DNA of 51,056 bases from Porphyromonadaceae bacterium UBA7207 (GTDB lineage Bacteria; Bacteroidota; Bacteroidia; Bacteroidales; Muribaculaceae): NCBI GenBank assembly GCA_002490635.1, contig DKUJ01000006.1, positions 1 through 51,056 of the forward strand. Direction: 5' to 3'. Positions 17,350 to 24,875 of the stretch are shown here, piece by piece. A program made the position numbers and the translations under genes. How positions within the stretch are numbered: position 1 is the first letter of the stretch; each line of letters opens with the position of its first letter. The notes under the pieces are model-generated. The model was not told the origin of the DNA. It searched no databases and saw nothing but the letters and a program-made list of their open reading frames with translations.

Positions 17350-19014
17350 ATGGACAATTTGTTTGATTTATTCCTCCCCGAAAACACGTCGCTTGCGGCA
17401 ACGATAATCCTTCTCTCGTTTGTAATAGCCGCCGGAATATTCATCGGCAAAATAAAAATTGCCGGCGTTTCGCTTGGGGTTACCTTTGTTCTGTTCGTAG
17501 GCATTCTGATGGGTCATTTCCGCTACGAAATCGATCCCGGAATCCTCAAGTTCGTGCGTGAGTTCGGCCTCATACTGTTCATTTTTTCCATAGGCCTGCA
17601 GGTCGGTCCCGGTTTCTTCTCTTCTTTCAAGAAAGGCGGACTGCGCCTCAATGGACTCGCCCTGCTGGGTATATCCCTCAACGTAGTGCTGGTGCTCATA
17701 ATATACTACAGCGGATGGATCGACGACATCCCCGCGCTGGTAGGTGTGATGAGCGGAGCGGTGACCAACACCCCGGGACTTGCCGCCGCCCAGCAGACTG
17801 TTGCCACAATCCCCGGAGTCGACCCCGAAGCTGTCAACACCATGGCAAACGGATATGCCGCCGCCTACCCTCTCGGCGTGCTTGGCATTATCCTTAGCAT
17901 GTTCATTGTAAAATGGGTTTTCCGCATCCGCAACGAGCAGGAAATAAGCAATATCGAAAGAGAGCAGGAGGACAGCCACCTGAAACCTTTCCTTCTCAGC
18001 GTTAAAGTGACCAACGCCCTCATCGACGGCCACAGCATGCTGCAGCTCCACGATGTGGTGCAGACCAACTTCGTGGTATCGCGTCTGATGGGTTCCGACG
18101 GCAAGGTCACAATTCCCAAATCGAGCACCACCATACACACCGGCGACATCCTGCTGGTGGTATGCTCGGCACACGATGCGGAACGTTTCAAGGCCGTGAT
18201 AGGCCCCGAAGTGGAAATGGACTGGGAATCGACTCCCACTCCCGTGTACTCCCGGCGTATTCTGGTTACAAAAAGCGAATACAACGGTGTTGCTTTAGGC
18301 TCGCTGCGCCTGCACAACGGCTACAAACTAAACTGCACACGTGTGAACCGCGCCGGCGTAGACCTGCTTGCAGCCCCCAACCTGCGAATCCAGATGGGCG
18401 ACCGCATCACCGTGGTGGGCAACCTCGAGGATATCGACCGCCTGGCATCGCGTCTGGGCAACTCGATGAAGCGTCTCGACCAGCCCAACCTCATCACCAT
18501 CTTTGTGGGCATTATCCTCGGTATCGTCCTGGGCAGCATCAATCTCGGCTACGGCATGAAGCTCGGCCTTGCCGGCGGCCCCCTTGTGGTGGCCATCCTG
18601 CTCAGCCGCTTCGGCTACAAGGCTAAACTGATAACCTACACTTCCTCGGCGGCATCGCTGCTGCTTCGCGAACTTGGCATATGCATGTTCCTTGCGGCCG
18701 TGGGTATAGCCGCGGGCCGCGACTTCGCCGCCTGTGTATTCACCCAGCAGGGCATGTGGTGGGTGCTCGCAGGCTTCGCCATCACCCTCATTCCACTCAT
18801 TGTGGTGGGTATGATTGCCCGCGGAGTCTACAAAATCAACTACCTCACCATCATGGGTCTGCTCTCCGGAGGCTGCACCGATCCCCCAGCCCTGGCCTTC
18901 GCGAACAACTCCACCGGCAACGACGCTCCCGCGGTGGCCTACTCCACGGTGTATCCTCTCACCATGTTCCTTCGCGTGGTGGCCGCCCAGGCCTTGATAC
19001 TCTGCCTGATGTAG
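17350..19014 (+). CDS. AspT/YidE/YbjL-type transporter
   Basis: A 554-residue inner-membrane transporter with the AspT/YidE/YbjL duplication: an N-terminal block of membrane helices (about 15-200), two cytoplasmic RCK_C/TrkA_C domains (about 215-380, with the LQLHDVVQTNFVVSRL and GDILLVVCSAHD patterns) and a second helix block to the end. Glycine motifs such as SGGCTDPPALAFA in the last part are typical. The family contains the aspartate:alanine exchanger AspT, but this copy has no decarboxylase beside it, so the substrate is open. It has its own promoter. A second family member lies at 45972. Confidence 0.88.
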   Translation: MDNLFDLFLPENTSLAATIILLSFVIAAGIFIGKIKIAGVSLGVTFVLFVGILMGHFRYEIDPGILKFVREFGLILFIFSIGLQVGPGFFSSFKKGGLRLNGLALLGISLNVVLVLIIYYSGWIDDIPALVGVMSGAVTNTPGLAAAQQTVATIPGVDPEAVNTMANGYAAAYPLGVLGIILSMFIVKWVFRIRNEQEISNIEREQEDSHLKPFLLSVKVTNALIDGHSMLQLHDVVQTNFVVSRLMGSDGKVTIPKSSTTIHTGDILLVVCSAHDAERFKAVIGPEVEMDWESTPTPVYSRRILVTKSEYNGVALGSLRLHNGYKLNCTRVNRAGVDLLAAPNLRIQMGDRITVVGNLEDIDRLASRLGNSMKRLDQPNLITIFVGIILGIVLGSINLGYGMKLGLAGGPLVVAILLSRFGYKAKLITYTSSAASLLLRELGICMFLAAVGIAAGRDFAACVFTQQGMWWVLAGFAITLIPLIVVGMIARGVYKINYLTIMGLLSGGCTDPPALAFANNSTGNDAPAVAYSTVYPLTMFLRVVAAQALILCLM

Positions 19015-19110
19015 TCCGCACGCCGACATTGTGCGCCAGACAGTTGCGGCCGTCGGGCTTAAACAAAGTTAACGAAGTGTCTGCATGCACTTTTTCCGAT
19101 TCGGAAACGT

Positions 19111-19119
19111 TATATTTGT
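19111..19119 (+). promoter_or_regulatory. Promoter -7 element of the zeta-like gene pair
   Basis: TATATTTGT, with the ATG at 19135 sixteen bases after the element, leaving only a very short leader. A TTTTT tract lies upstream but at a non-standard distance. Confidence 0.6.
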
Positions 19120-19134
19120 AAATCCAGACCGCAT

Positions 19135-19695
19135 ATGAATCAGCCGAAACTCTACATAATCGCCGGTTGCAACGGCGCCGGCAAAACCACGGCATCGTAC
19201 ACAATACTGCCGGAGATTTTCGGTTGTCGCGAGTTTGTCAACGCCGATGAGATAGCACACGGACTCTCGCCGCTGAGGCCGGAGAAAGTGGCCATCGACG
19301 CCGGACGCATAATGCTGAGGCGAATCGACAAACTTCTCAAAGCCGGCGAAACCTTCGCCATCGAAACCACCCTTGCCACACGCTCATACTTCTCACTTAT
19401 CCGCCGTGCCCACTCCCTGGGCTACATAGTGGAGCTGATATATGTGTGGCTGTGCAGCGTGGCTCTTGCACGCGAGCGTGTTGCCAGACGCGTTGCCGAA
19501 GGTGGCCACGACATTCCCTCGCATGTGGTGGAACGTCGCTACCGAATGGGGCTCAAAAACCTCTTCGAGCTATTTATTCCCGCTGTCGACCTATGGACCA
19601 TAGTCGACAATTCCGAAGGCCTCCTCGAGCTTGTGGCGGCCTCTGAAGGCATTATAAACCAAGAAACCTATCACAAGATTCGCGCAAACTCATGA
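19135..19695 (+). CDS. Zeta-toxin-like ATPase/kinase (COG4185 type)
   Basis: A 186-residue P-loop protein. Walker A GCNGAGKT is at 11-18; NADEIA near 38 and FAIETTL near 77 fit the zeta-toxin/COG4185 group; RVARRVAEGGHDIP near 117-131 is a very typical signature. Classical zeta toxins phosphorylate UDP-N-acetylglucosamine and poison wall synthesis, but many members of this group are uncharacterised. Its stop overlaps the ATG of a 71-residue gene, so the two form a small operon resembling a toxin-antitoxin pair in reversed order. Whether it is toxic is not shown by sequence. Confidence 0.8.
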   Translation: MNQPKLYIIAGCNGAGKTTASYTILPEIFGCREFVNADEIAHGLSPLRPEKVAIDAGRIMLRRIDKLLKAGETFAIETTLATRSYFSLIRRAHSLGYIVELIYVWLCSVALARERVARRVAEGGHDIPSHVVERRYRMGLKNLFELFIPAVDLWTIVDNSEGLLELVAASEGIINQETYHKIRANS

Positions 19696-19907
19696 ATCAG
19701 ACACTCCAGGCACCACGCCTCGACCGCCTGCGCCAGGGATTGGACCTGGCGGTAGAACGCCTCTACATCCAGAAGGCCCGCAAAGGCTTGCCGGTGGTTG
19801 TGGCAGCGCCCTCGGGCGACCCATGCCGCATATCCGCCGAAAAGGCCATCGACAGGCTCGCCGACGCACGAAACAGGAACTCCTGCCGGACACCAGATAG
19901 AAACTGA
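19692..19907 (+). CDS. 71-residue partner of the zeta-like gene
   Basis: A short basic protein translated from an ATG that overlaps the zeta-like stop (ATGA). It begins with a helix-forming stretch (LDRLRQGLDLAVERLYIQKA) and has a middle VVVAAPSGDPCRIS segment. No DNA-binding fold, signal peptide or membrane segment is recognised. Small partners after COG4185-type genes are seen in other bacteria; an antitoxin or accessory role is an inference from the overlap only. The stop lies 13 bases before a CT-rich heptamer tract. Confidence 0.6.
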   Translation: MNQTLQAPRLDRLRQGLDLAVERLYIQKARKGLPVVVAAPSGDPCRISAEKAIDRLADARNRNSCRTPDRN

Positions 19908-19920
19908 CTCTCAGTTTTCT

Positions 19921-20020
19921 TCTCTCTCTCCTCTCTCCTCTCTCCTCTCTCCTCTCTCCTCTCTCATTATCTTCTTTCTCCTGATCTCCTCTTTCATTCT
20001 CCTCCCTCCTCTCTCTCTAT
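19921..20020. repeat. Pyrimidine-rich tract with heptamer tandem repeat
   Basis: About 100 bases almost wholly C and T on the plus strand. Within 19924-19965 the unit CTCTCTC repeats with exact 7-base spacing: CC doublets sit at 19930, 19937, 19944, 19951 and 19958. Beyond 19966 the tract degenerates. Such runs are prone to slippage and can form triplex DNA. It lies between the partner gene and the terminator at 20027, so length change would not shift a coding frame seen here. Confidence 0.85.
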
Positions 20021-20026
20021 CTTAAA

Positions 20027-20064
20027 CACCGCCTCCGCAGAGCCAGAACCCTGCGGAGGCGGTG
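20027..20064. terminator. Bidirectional hairpin terminator
   Basis: A perfect 14-bp GC-rich stem (20027-20040 with 20051-20064) and a 10-base loop, between the convergent zeta-like pair and the porin gene. Short T runs follow on both strands (CTTTAT on plus, TTTAAG on minus), so it may serve both. Confidence 0.8.
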
Positions 20065-20090
20065 CTTTATGCAGTGTAAGCCAAAATGCT

Positions 20091-21353
20091 TCAGAACGAA
20101 TACTGCACCATGGCCTCGAAACGATTGGCCCGGCCATGCTCGCCATCGGCATTCTTGCGGGTGCCATGGATGTATTCAAGACCAAGGCGGAGGTCTCCCC
20201 AAGGATTATAGAACACGTTTGCTGTCACATATTGCCCGTAGCGGTAGGTGTGCGGCCCTATTTCGGCGCTCTTGTAGAGCTGGGCGCGGCTGTAGGAAGC
20301 TGTGGCGAACACCTTCGACGAAAAGTCGTAGCGCAGGCCACCGGTCAGCCCGGCTACGGCAGGAGCATGCAGCTTGCCATCGGTGGCCGCCGGAACCAGG
20401 TCGAGACCTTCATCGCAAAGATCGTTCACATATGCCGAAATGCCTTTGCCATATGTATAGTGGCCGAAGAATCCCAGACCGCCGGCAATGCTGCCGACAG
20501 CGCTCAGCTGCACGCCCCATCCCGTTGTGAAATGATTCGATGCCTGCACGTTGTCGCGATAGGAAAGCTCGCGGAGTATTCCCGAAAGGCGCACATGCGA
20601 GCCGGAAGCCCAGCTGTACTGCACATAGGCGGGAATGTCGGGAAAACGCTGGGCTATGCTTCTTGCACCGGCGCCGGTGGTATAGGATGCCGAAGGCAAC
20701 TCGGCTGATATGGCCCAGGAAAAGCCGCTATAGGAAGGCGAGGCATACTGCACCAGCATGTTCTTTGACGAAACCTGTCCGGAAGGGCCCTGGTCGTCCA
20801 CCGTAGGCGCCATCGCCGGGCCATCGGCGAAAGTGCTTCGTGCCTTGCCGAGAGTGAGGTGCCCCACTGTCACATAGGCCTGCTTGAGCTGTAGGCCATA
20901 GTTGCCGCCATCGCCGCTGAAATTGGTCTGGATATACACGATTACCCGCCCCAGCGGTGTATCGGTAGCCACCATTTTCAGGAAAATGGTGGAATGGTTG
21001 GCGGTTGCCCCGAAGCGGTTGCGCTGCGCCGGATCGAATGGAGCAGGTATCATGTTGGTGACAAACAGATTGTTGTCGATTGCGCCGCTGAAGTCGTACA
21101 TGGCCACAGCCTTGAGGTATCCGCCGATACCCAGTGCCACCTTGCCTTTCTTGTCCAGAAACAGGAAACGCGGCGACGCCGGATCTTCGAAAGCGAGATT
21201 CTCGCGCGAATACATGGTAGCGATATTCGCGCGATGGTCGGGATTGTCGGGATTGCCCGAAAGAATGATGGCACGGTGTGGAATTGAGTCGGTGGTCTGT
21301 GCGGCTGCTGCGATACAGGCTGTTGCAAACAGTCCGAGAAATAAGTGTTTCAT
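20091..21353 (-). CDS. DcaP-like outer-membrane porin
   Basis: A 420-residue protein with a signal peptide (MKHLFLGLFATACIAAAAQ) and a porin barrel. The N-terminal part (LDKKGKVALGIGGYLKAVAMYDF, then FDPAQRNRFGATANHSTIFLKM) matches the DcaP family of trimeric porins, first described for dicarboxylate and small-molecule uptake in Acinetobacter. It ends in VQYSF with terminal Phe. It is a stand-alone minus-strand gene between two strong hairpins, so probably transcribed alone. The transported substrate cannot be inferred. Confidence 0.78.
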   Translation of the reverse strand: MKHLFLGLFATACIAAAAQTTDSIPHRAIILSGNPDNPDHRANIATMYSRENLAFEDPASPRFLFLDKKGKVALGIGGYLKAVAMYDFSGAIDNNLFVTNMIPAPFDPAQRNRFGATANHSTIFLKMVATDTPLGRVIVYIQTNFSGDGGNYGLQLKQAYVTVGHLTLGKARSTFADGPAMAPTVDDQGPSGQVSSKNMLVQYASPSYSGFSWAISAELPSASYTTGAGARSIAQRFPDIPAYVQYSWASGSHVRLSGILRELSYRDNVQASNHFTTGWGVQLSAVGSIAGGLGFFGHYTYGKGISAYVNDLCDEGLDLVPAATDGKLHAPAVAGLTGGLRYDFSSKVFATASYSRAQLYKSAEIGPHTYRYGQYVTANVFYNPWGDLRLGLEYIHGTRKNADGEHGRANRFEAMVQYSF

Positions 21354-21367
21354 CGTTTTTTTTGCGC

Positions 21368-21414
21368 CCGAAGGCTATAGGATTCATGATTGATGTTGAC
21401 TCTGCGGCCTTCGG
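21368..21414 (-). other. Long-loop inverted repeat before the porin gene
   Basis: An 8-bp inverted repeat (21368-21375 with 21407-21414, arm CCGAAGGC) starts 15 bases upstream of the porin ATG. In the mRNA it would form a 5'-leader stem with a 31-base loop. No -7 promoter element was recognised in this gap, so where the transcript starts is unknown. Confidence 0.3.
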
Positions 21415-21491
21415 TGCCTACGCGCCATGTGCCACAAAAAACTAACAAACCCGTGTCTCCAAAAGTTTTCAGTATCTTACCATATATACAA

Positions 21492-21533
21492 ACCGAAGCC
21501 ACAGCCCGCGCTATCGGCGGCTGTGGCTTCGGT
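21492..21533 (-). terminator. Hairpin terminator after purB
   Basis: A 15-bp perfect stem (21492-21506 with 21519-21533) and a 12-base loop, 20 bases after the purB stop. The minus-strand tail is only weakly T-rich (TTGTATATAT). Confidence 0.75.
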
Positions 21534-21553
21534 AAAAGATATCTCGTTCCGAA

Positions 21554-22924
21554 TCAGATTCCGGCGGCATAGCCCACATATCCCGAGGGGGTGAGGCTGT
21601 GCAGTTCGGCGCGGACATCCTCGGAAATTCCCTGCAGGGAGTCGATGAATTCGCGGATGGAATTGCTGTCGATAGCTTCGTTGGTGCGTGTGAGCTGTTT
21701 GAGAGCCTCGTAGGGCTGGGGATAGCCTTCGCGACGGAGAATGGTCTGGATAGCTTCGGCGAGCACGCTCCAGCAGCCGTCGAGGTCGGCGGCAATGGTA
21801 GCCGGGTCGACTATGAGTTTGCCGAGTCCCTTGAGGGTGGACTCAACGGCAATAAGCGAGTGTGCCAGAGGAACACCGATGTTGCGGATTACGGTGGAGT
21901 CGGTGAGATCGCGCTGCAGACGCGATACCGGCAACTTGGCCGAGAGATGCGCCAGGATGGCGTTGGCGATGCCCATGTTGCCTTCGGAGTTCTCGAAATC
22001 GATGGGGTTTACCTTGTGCGGCATAGCCGAGGAGCCAACCTCGCCGGCGACGATGCGCTGGTGGAAGTAGCCCATCGAGATATACTGCCAGATATCACGG
22101 TCGAGGTCGATTATGATAGTGTTTATGCGTGCCAGTGCATCGAACACTGCCGCGAGGTTATCGTAGTTGGAAATCTGGGTTGTAGACTGCTCGCGTCCGA
22201 TGCCGAGAGTTTCGCTCAGGAACCTGTTGCCGAAATCAATCCAGTCGATGCCGGGATAGGCCGCGCGGTGCGCGTTGAAATTGCCGGTGGCGCCACCGAA
22301 TTTTCCTGTGACAGGGGTCTTGGCCAGCACTTCGAGCTGGCACGAGAGGCGATAGGCGAACACTTCCAGTTCCTTACCCATTGTTGTGGGCGATGCCGGC
22401 TGGCCATGGGTGCGGGCAAGCATAGGATACTTGCGGCAGCTGTCGGCAAGCTCGGCGACTGCCGAATGCAGCCTGCGGTAGGCTGGCACGGCAACCTCGG
22501 CAAGTGCCTCGGCAAGTGCCATATGGAAGGCTGTGTTGTTGATGTCCTGCGAAGTGAGGCCGAAGTGGATGAACTCGGAATACTTCTCAAGACCAAATTC
22601 CTTGAAATGGCGTTTCAGAAAGTATTCCACGGCCTTCACGTCGTGGTTGGTCACTTTCTCTATATCCTTTATCTCGACGGCATCGGCCTCCGAGAAATTC
22701 CTGTATATGCCACGCAGACGACCGGCATCCTCCACAGAGAGAGCAGGCAACTGGGGAAGGCCTATTCCGGCCAGGGCTATGAAGTATTCCACTTCCACCA
22801 GCACCCTGTAGCGCATTACGGCGTATTCGGAAAAGAAGCGGGCCAAGGGTTGGCTCTTGCGGCGATAGCGGCCGTCGACAGGCGAGATTGCGGTGAGTTC
22901 GGAAAGGATTGTTTTGTCGCTCAT
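21554..22924 (-). CDS. purB: Adenylosuccinate lyase
   Basis: A 456-residue fumarase/aspartase-superfamily enzyme that splits SAICAR and adenylosuccinate in purine synthesis, releasing fumarate. The superfamily signature SSAMPHKVNPIDFENSEGN is present near residue 290, and TSQDINNTAFHMAL and ARTHGQPASPTTMGKE mark the other active-site regions. Full normal length. Its ATG overlaps the GlsB-like stop by four bases (22921-22924), so purB is the last gene of a three-gene lipid/purine transcript that ends at the hairpin 21492-21533. Confidence 0.97.
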   Translation of the reverse strand: MSDKTILSELTAISPVDGRYRRKSQPLARFFSEYAVMRYRVLVEVEYFIALAGIGLPQLPALSVEDAGRLRGIYRNFSEADAVEIKDIEKVTNHDVKAVEYFLKRHFKEFGLEKYSEFIHFGLTSQDINNTAFHMALAEALAEVAVPAYRRLHSAVAELADSCRKYPMLARTHGQPASPTTMGKELEVFAYRLSCQLEVLAKTPVTGKFGGATGNFNAHRAAYPGIDWIDFGNRFLSETLGIGREQSTTQISNYDNLAAVFDALARINTIIIDLDRDIWQYISMGYFHQRIVAGEVGSSAMPHKVNPIDFENSEGNMGIANAILAHLSAKLPVSRLQRDLTDSTVIRNIGVPLAHSLIAVESTLKGLGKLIVDPATIAADLDGCWSVLAEAIQTILRREGYPQPYEALKQLTRTNEAIDSNSIREFIDSLQGISEDVRAELHSLTPSGYVGYAAGI

Positions 22925-23850
22925 GGATGAAATGTATTTATGTGTCGGTCTTTTTTTTCTTGCAGTATTTCGTCTATCGCCAGGAATATTCCGCTCTCCT
23001 CCACGTTGCCGAAGCTTGAGTTCACTGCCGTGCCGAACATTCTCATCGTGGGGCTAAGACTCATATAGGCATTGACCAGTGGCGGAATATGGTAGCCGTG
23101 GCTCTGGACAGCGGCATTCAGTATGCGGTAGTCGGCCTTGAAGTCATCGGCATGGAACATCTCCTCCATCGCCCGGTCCGCTTCAGGCACTTGCAGCGGC
23201 TCAATGGGGCGCACCAGCCCGTCGCGATCGGGGAAATGCTTGTGCAGGAAATGGAGTATCATGTTGCGGCACTCTTCATTGTAGCTCGGATACATGGTAA
23301 CCTTCCCGAACAGGTATTTGATTTCGGGATAAAGCACTGTCAGCGCCCCCAGGCCATCCCACAGGTTGTCGAGCACATAGATGGACTTTATGCCCTCCCG
23401 GGAACTCTGATACTCGGTGCGCACGAAACTGCGGCCAAGCTCTATGGTGGCGGGAAGATACTCTTCGAGGAATTTTCTTGAGAAAGAGAACATGTGGGCG
23501 GTTGCAATCCGCGGCTTGCCCTCATTGTCGAATTCCATCTCGGCACCTCTGATAAAGCGGTAACCACCGAGAATAAGCTTGTTCTCCGGATCCCATACAA
23601 TCAGCTGGTGGCACGGAGCCGGCATGGTATCGAATTCGTCGATGTCGCAATCCTTTCCTGTTCCGCCGCCGGCGCCGCGGAATGCGATTTCCCGCAGACG
23701 CCCGATTTCGCGCATGGTATTGGGGCATGAATGTGCGTCGACGATGTACAGGCTGTTGTGTCCCTTGTTGGTGTTGCGCAGAAAGCGCCCGGGAGTCAGT
23801 TCTGCTTCGATAAGCGCCGCTTCTACAGCATCTATAATCGGGAGGTTCAT
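22921..23850 (-). CDS. glsB: GlsB-like N-acyltransferase (glycine lipid synthesis)
   Basis: A 309-residue GNAT-fold acyltransferase of the ornithine/amino-lipid family (OlsB type). In Bacteroides thetaiotaomicron the relative GlsB attaches a 3-hydroxy fatty acid to the amino group of glycine as the first step of glycine-lipid synthesis. Family features include REIAFRGAGGGTGKDCDIDEFD, QLIVWDPENKLILGGYR and ELGRSFV. It overlaps both neighbours by four bases, following the O-acyltransferase and preceding purB. The pairing supports the assignment; the amino acid specificity is inferred from the Bacteroides relative. Confidence 0.85.
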   Translation of the reverse strand: MNLPIIDAVEAALIEAELTPGRFLRNTNKGHNSLYIVDAHSCPNTMREIGRLREIAFRGAGGGTGKDCDIDEFDTMPAPCHQLIVWDPENKLILGGYRFIRGAEMEFDNEGKPRIATAHMFSFSRKFLEEYLPATIELGRSFVRTEYQSSREGIKSIYVLDNLWDGLGALTVLYPEIKYLFGKVTMYPSYNEECRNMILHFLHKHFPDRDGLVRPIEPLQVPEADRAMEEMFHADDFKADYRILNAAVQSHGYHIPPLVNAYMSLSPTMRMFGTAVNSSFGNVEESGIFLAIDEILQEKKDRHINTFHP

Positions 23851-24725
23851 ATATGAATCAGTTTGGCCTGGCTCGTGCGAGATGCCAGAGCGTAGACAAT
23901 TTCTCTAATTTTTTGTGCTTCTTTATCAGGATTCCCGTTAGCGAGCGTCGCCCAGGGTAATGCCTGGCCACATACGAGGCGGAACGTGTTGCCGTTCTGT
24001 CGGAACAGCTCCGAAGGCAGCAGGCTCTGCTCGAGATTCACTTTTATCCCCAGCTTTACGCGCAAACGGCAAAATTTATAGAAACGCAGCGAGTTCATCG
24101 CGTCGAAAAACAGCGGCACGACATCGCGCCGCGACTGCAACGCCTTAGTGACAAAGGTCTTGCGCCATTTGAGGTCGCTCACATATCCGTTGCTGTCCAT
24201 TCGCGACACAAGCCCTGCGGGAAACACCAGTACGGGGTCGTCGCCGGCGAGAACCTTGTCGAAATCGATGGAGCTGCTGCGCGAAAGACGGCCGAACTTA
24301 TTCACCGGCACAAAGTTTCCGGCAAGAGGCGTCACGGCTGTGAGCAAATCGTTCACCAACACCTTGGGTTCCCGTCCGTACACGGCGGCGAGCCATGCCA
24401 TCAGCGTGATTCCGTCGAGTCCGCCCAGCGGATGGTTGCACACGAAGACGCACCTTCCCGAGGCCGGAAGCCGGTCGCTGCCGGACACCGCGAGTTTTAT
24501 TCCCAGCTCGGCAAGCACCTTGCCGCAGAATGCCGACCCGGCAAGACCCGAGGCCTTGCCAAGAAGCTCGTTCATCTGCCGCTGGCATATGAGCCTTTCC
24601 AGAGGAATCACAGGCCAGTGCGGCAGCAGGTATCCGTATCTGCCGATGCGTTGGCGCACAATCCGCCACAGGTCGATGTGGATGGCATCGGCACAGTTAT
24701 CGGCAGCCTGGAATCCCTTGGTCAT
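23847..24725 (-). CDS. glsA: GlsA-like O-acyltransferase (glycine lipid synthesis)
   Basis: A 292-residue phosphate-acyltransferase-like (PlsC/LPLAT) enzyme that should add the second acyl chain to the hydroxyl of the N-acyl glycine. The active-site block reads NHPLGGLDG, i.e. His and Asp separated by five residues rather than the usual four, followed by FVPVNKFGR and VFPAGLVSR, which fit the acceptor motifs. I start at 24725 (MTKGFQAAD), because the -7 promoter element at 24768-24760 lies downstream of an in-frame ATG at 24824. Its stop overlaps the glsB start. Confidence 0.82.
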   Translation of the reverse strand: MTKGFQAADNCADAIHIDLWRIVRQRIGRYGYLLPHWPVIPLERLICQRQMNELLGKASGLAGSAFCGKVLAELGIKLAVSGSDRLPASGRCVFVCNHPLGGLDGITLMAWLAAVYGREPKVLVNDLLTAVTPLAGNFVPVNKFGRLSRSSSIDFDKVLAGDDPVLVFPAGLVSRMDSNGYVSDLKWRKTFVTKALQSRRDVVPLFFDAMNSLRFYKFCRLRVKLGIKVNLEQSLLPSELFRQNGNTFRLVCGQALPWATLANGNPDKEAQKIREIVYALASRTSQAKLIHI

Positions 24726-24759
24726 TGTGTTATCTGTTGCAGTATCGGGCAATTCGGGT

Positions 24760-24768
24760 GCAAATTTA
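24760..24768 (-). promoter_or_regulatory. Promoter -7 element of the glsA-glsB-purB operon
   Basis: TAAATTTGC on the minus strand, 35 bases upstream of the glsA ATG at 24725. No clear -33 element was seen. Confidence 0.65.
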
Positions 24769-24791
24769 GCGAATTTTCCCCAATCCAGACA

Positions 24792-24822
24792 GTATGGGCG
24801 ACCATGTTGTGGCCGCCCATAC
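24792..24822 (-). terminator. Possible hairpin terminator after rho
   Basis: A 9-bp stem (24792-24800 with 24814-24822, arm GTATGGGCG) 54 bases past the rho stop and just upstream of the glsA promoter. It lacks a T run, so it may instead be a 3' stability structure. Confidence 0.5.
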
Positions 24823-24875
24823 ACCGTAATTCAATGTTGTATCCAGTTGTCGTGAAGAGGTGCTGCCAGGCGCCT

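Noticed and set aside
19921..20020. CRISPR-like array
   Set aside because: The unit is 7 bases with no spacers and no cas genes; it is a simple-sequence tract.
21599..22930. Long frame antisense to purB
   Set aside because: purB is complete on the other strand and this frame shows only mirrored codon bias.
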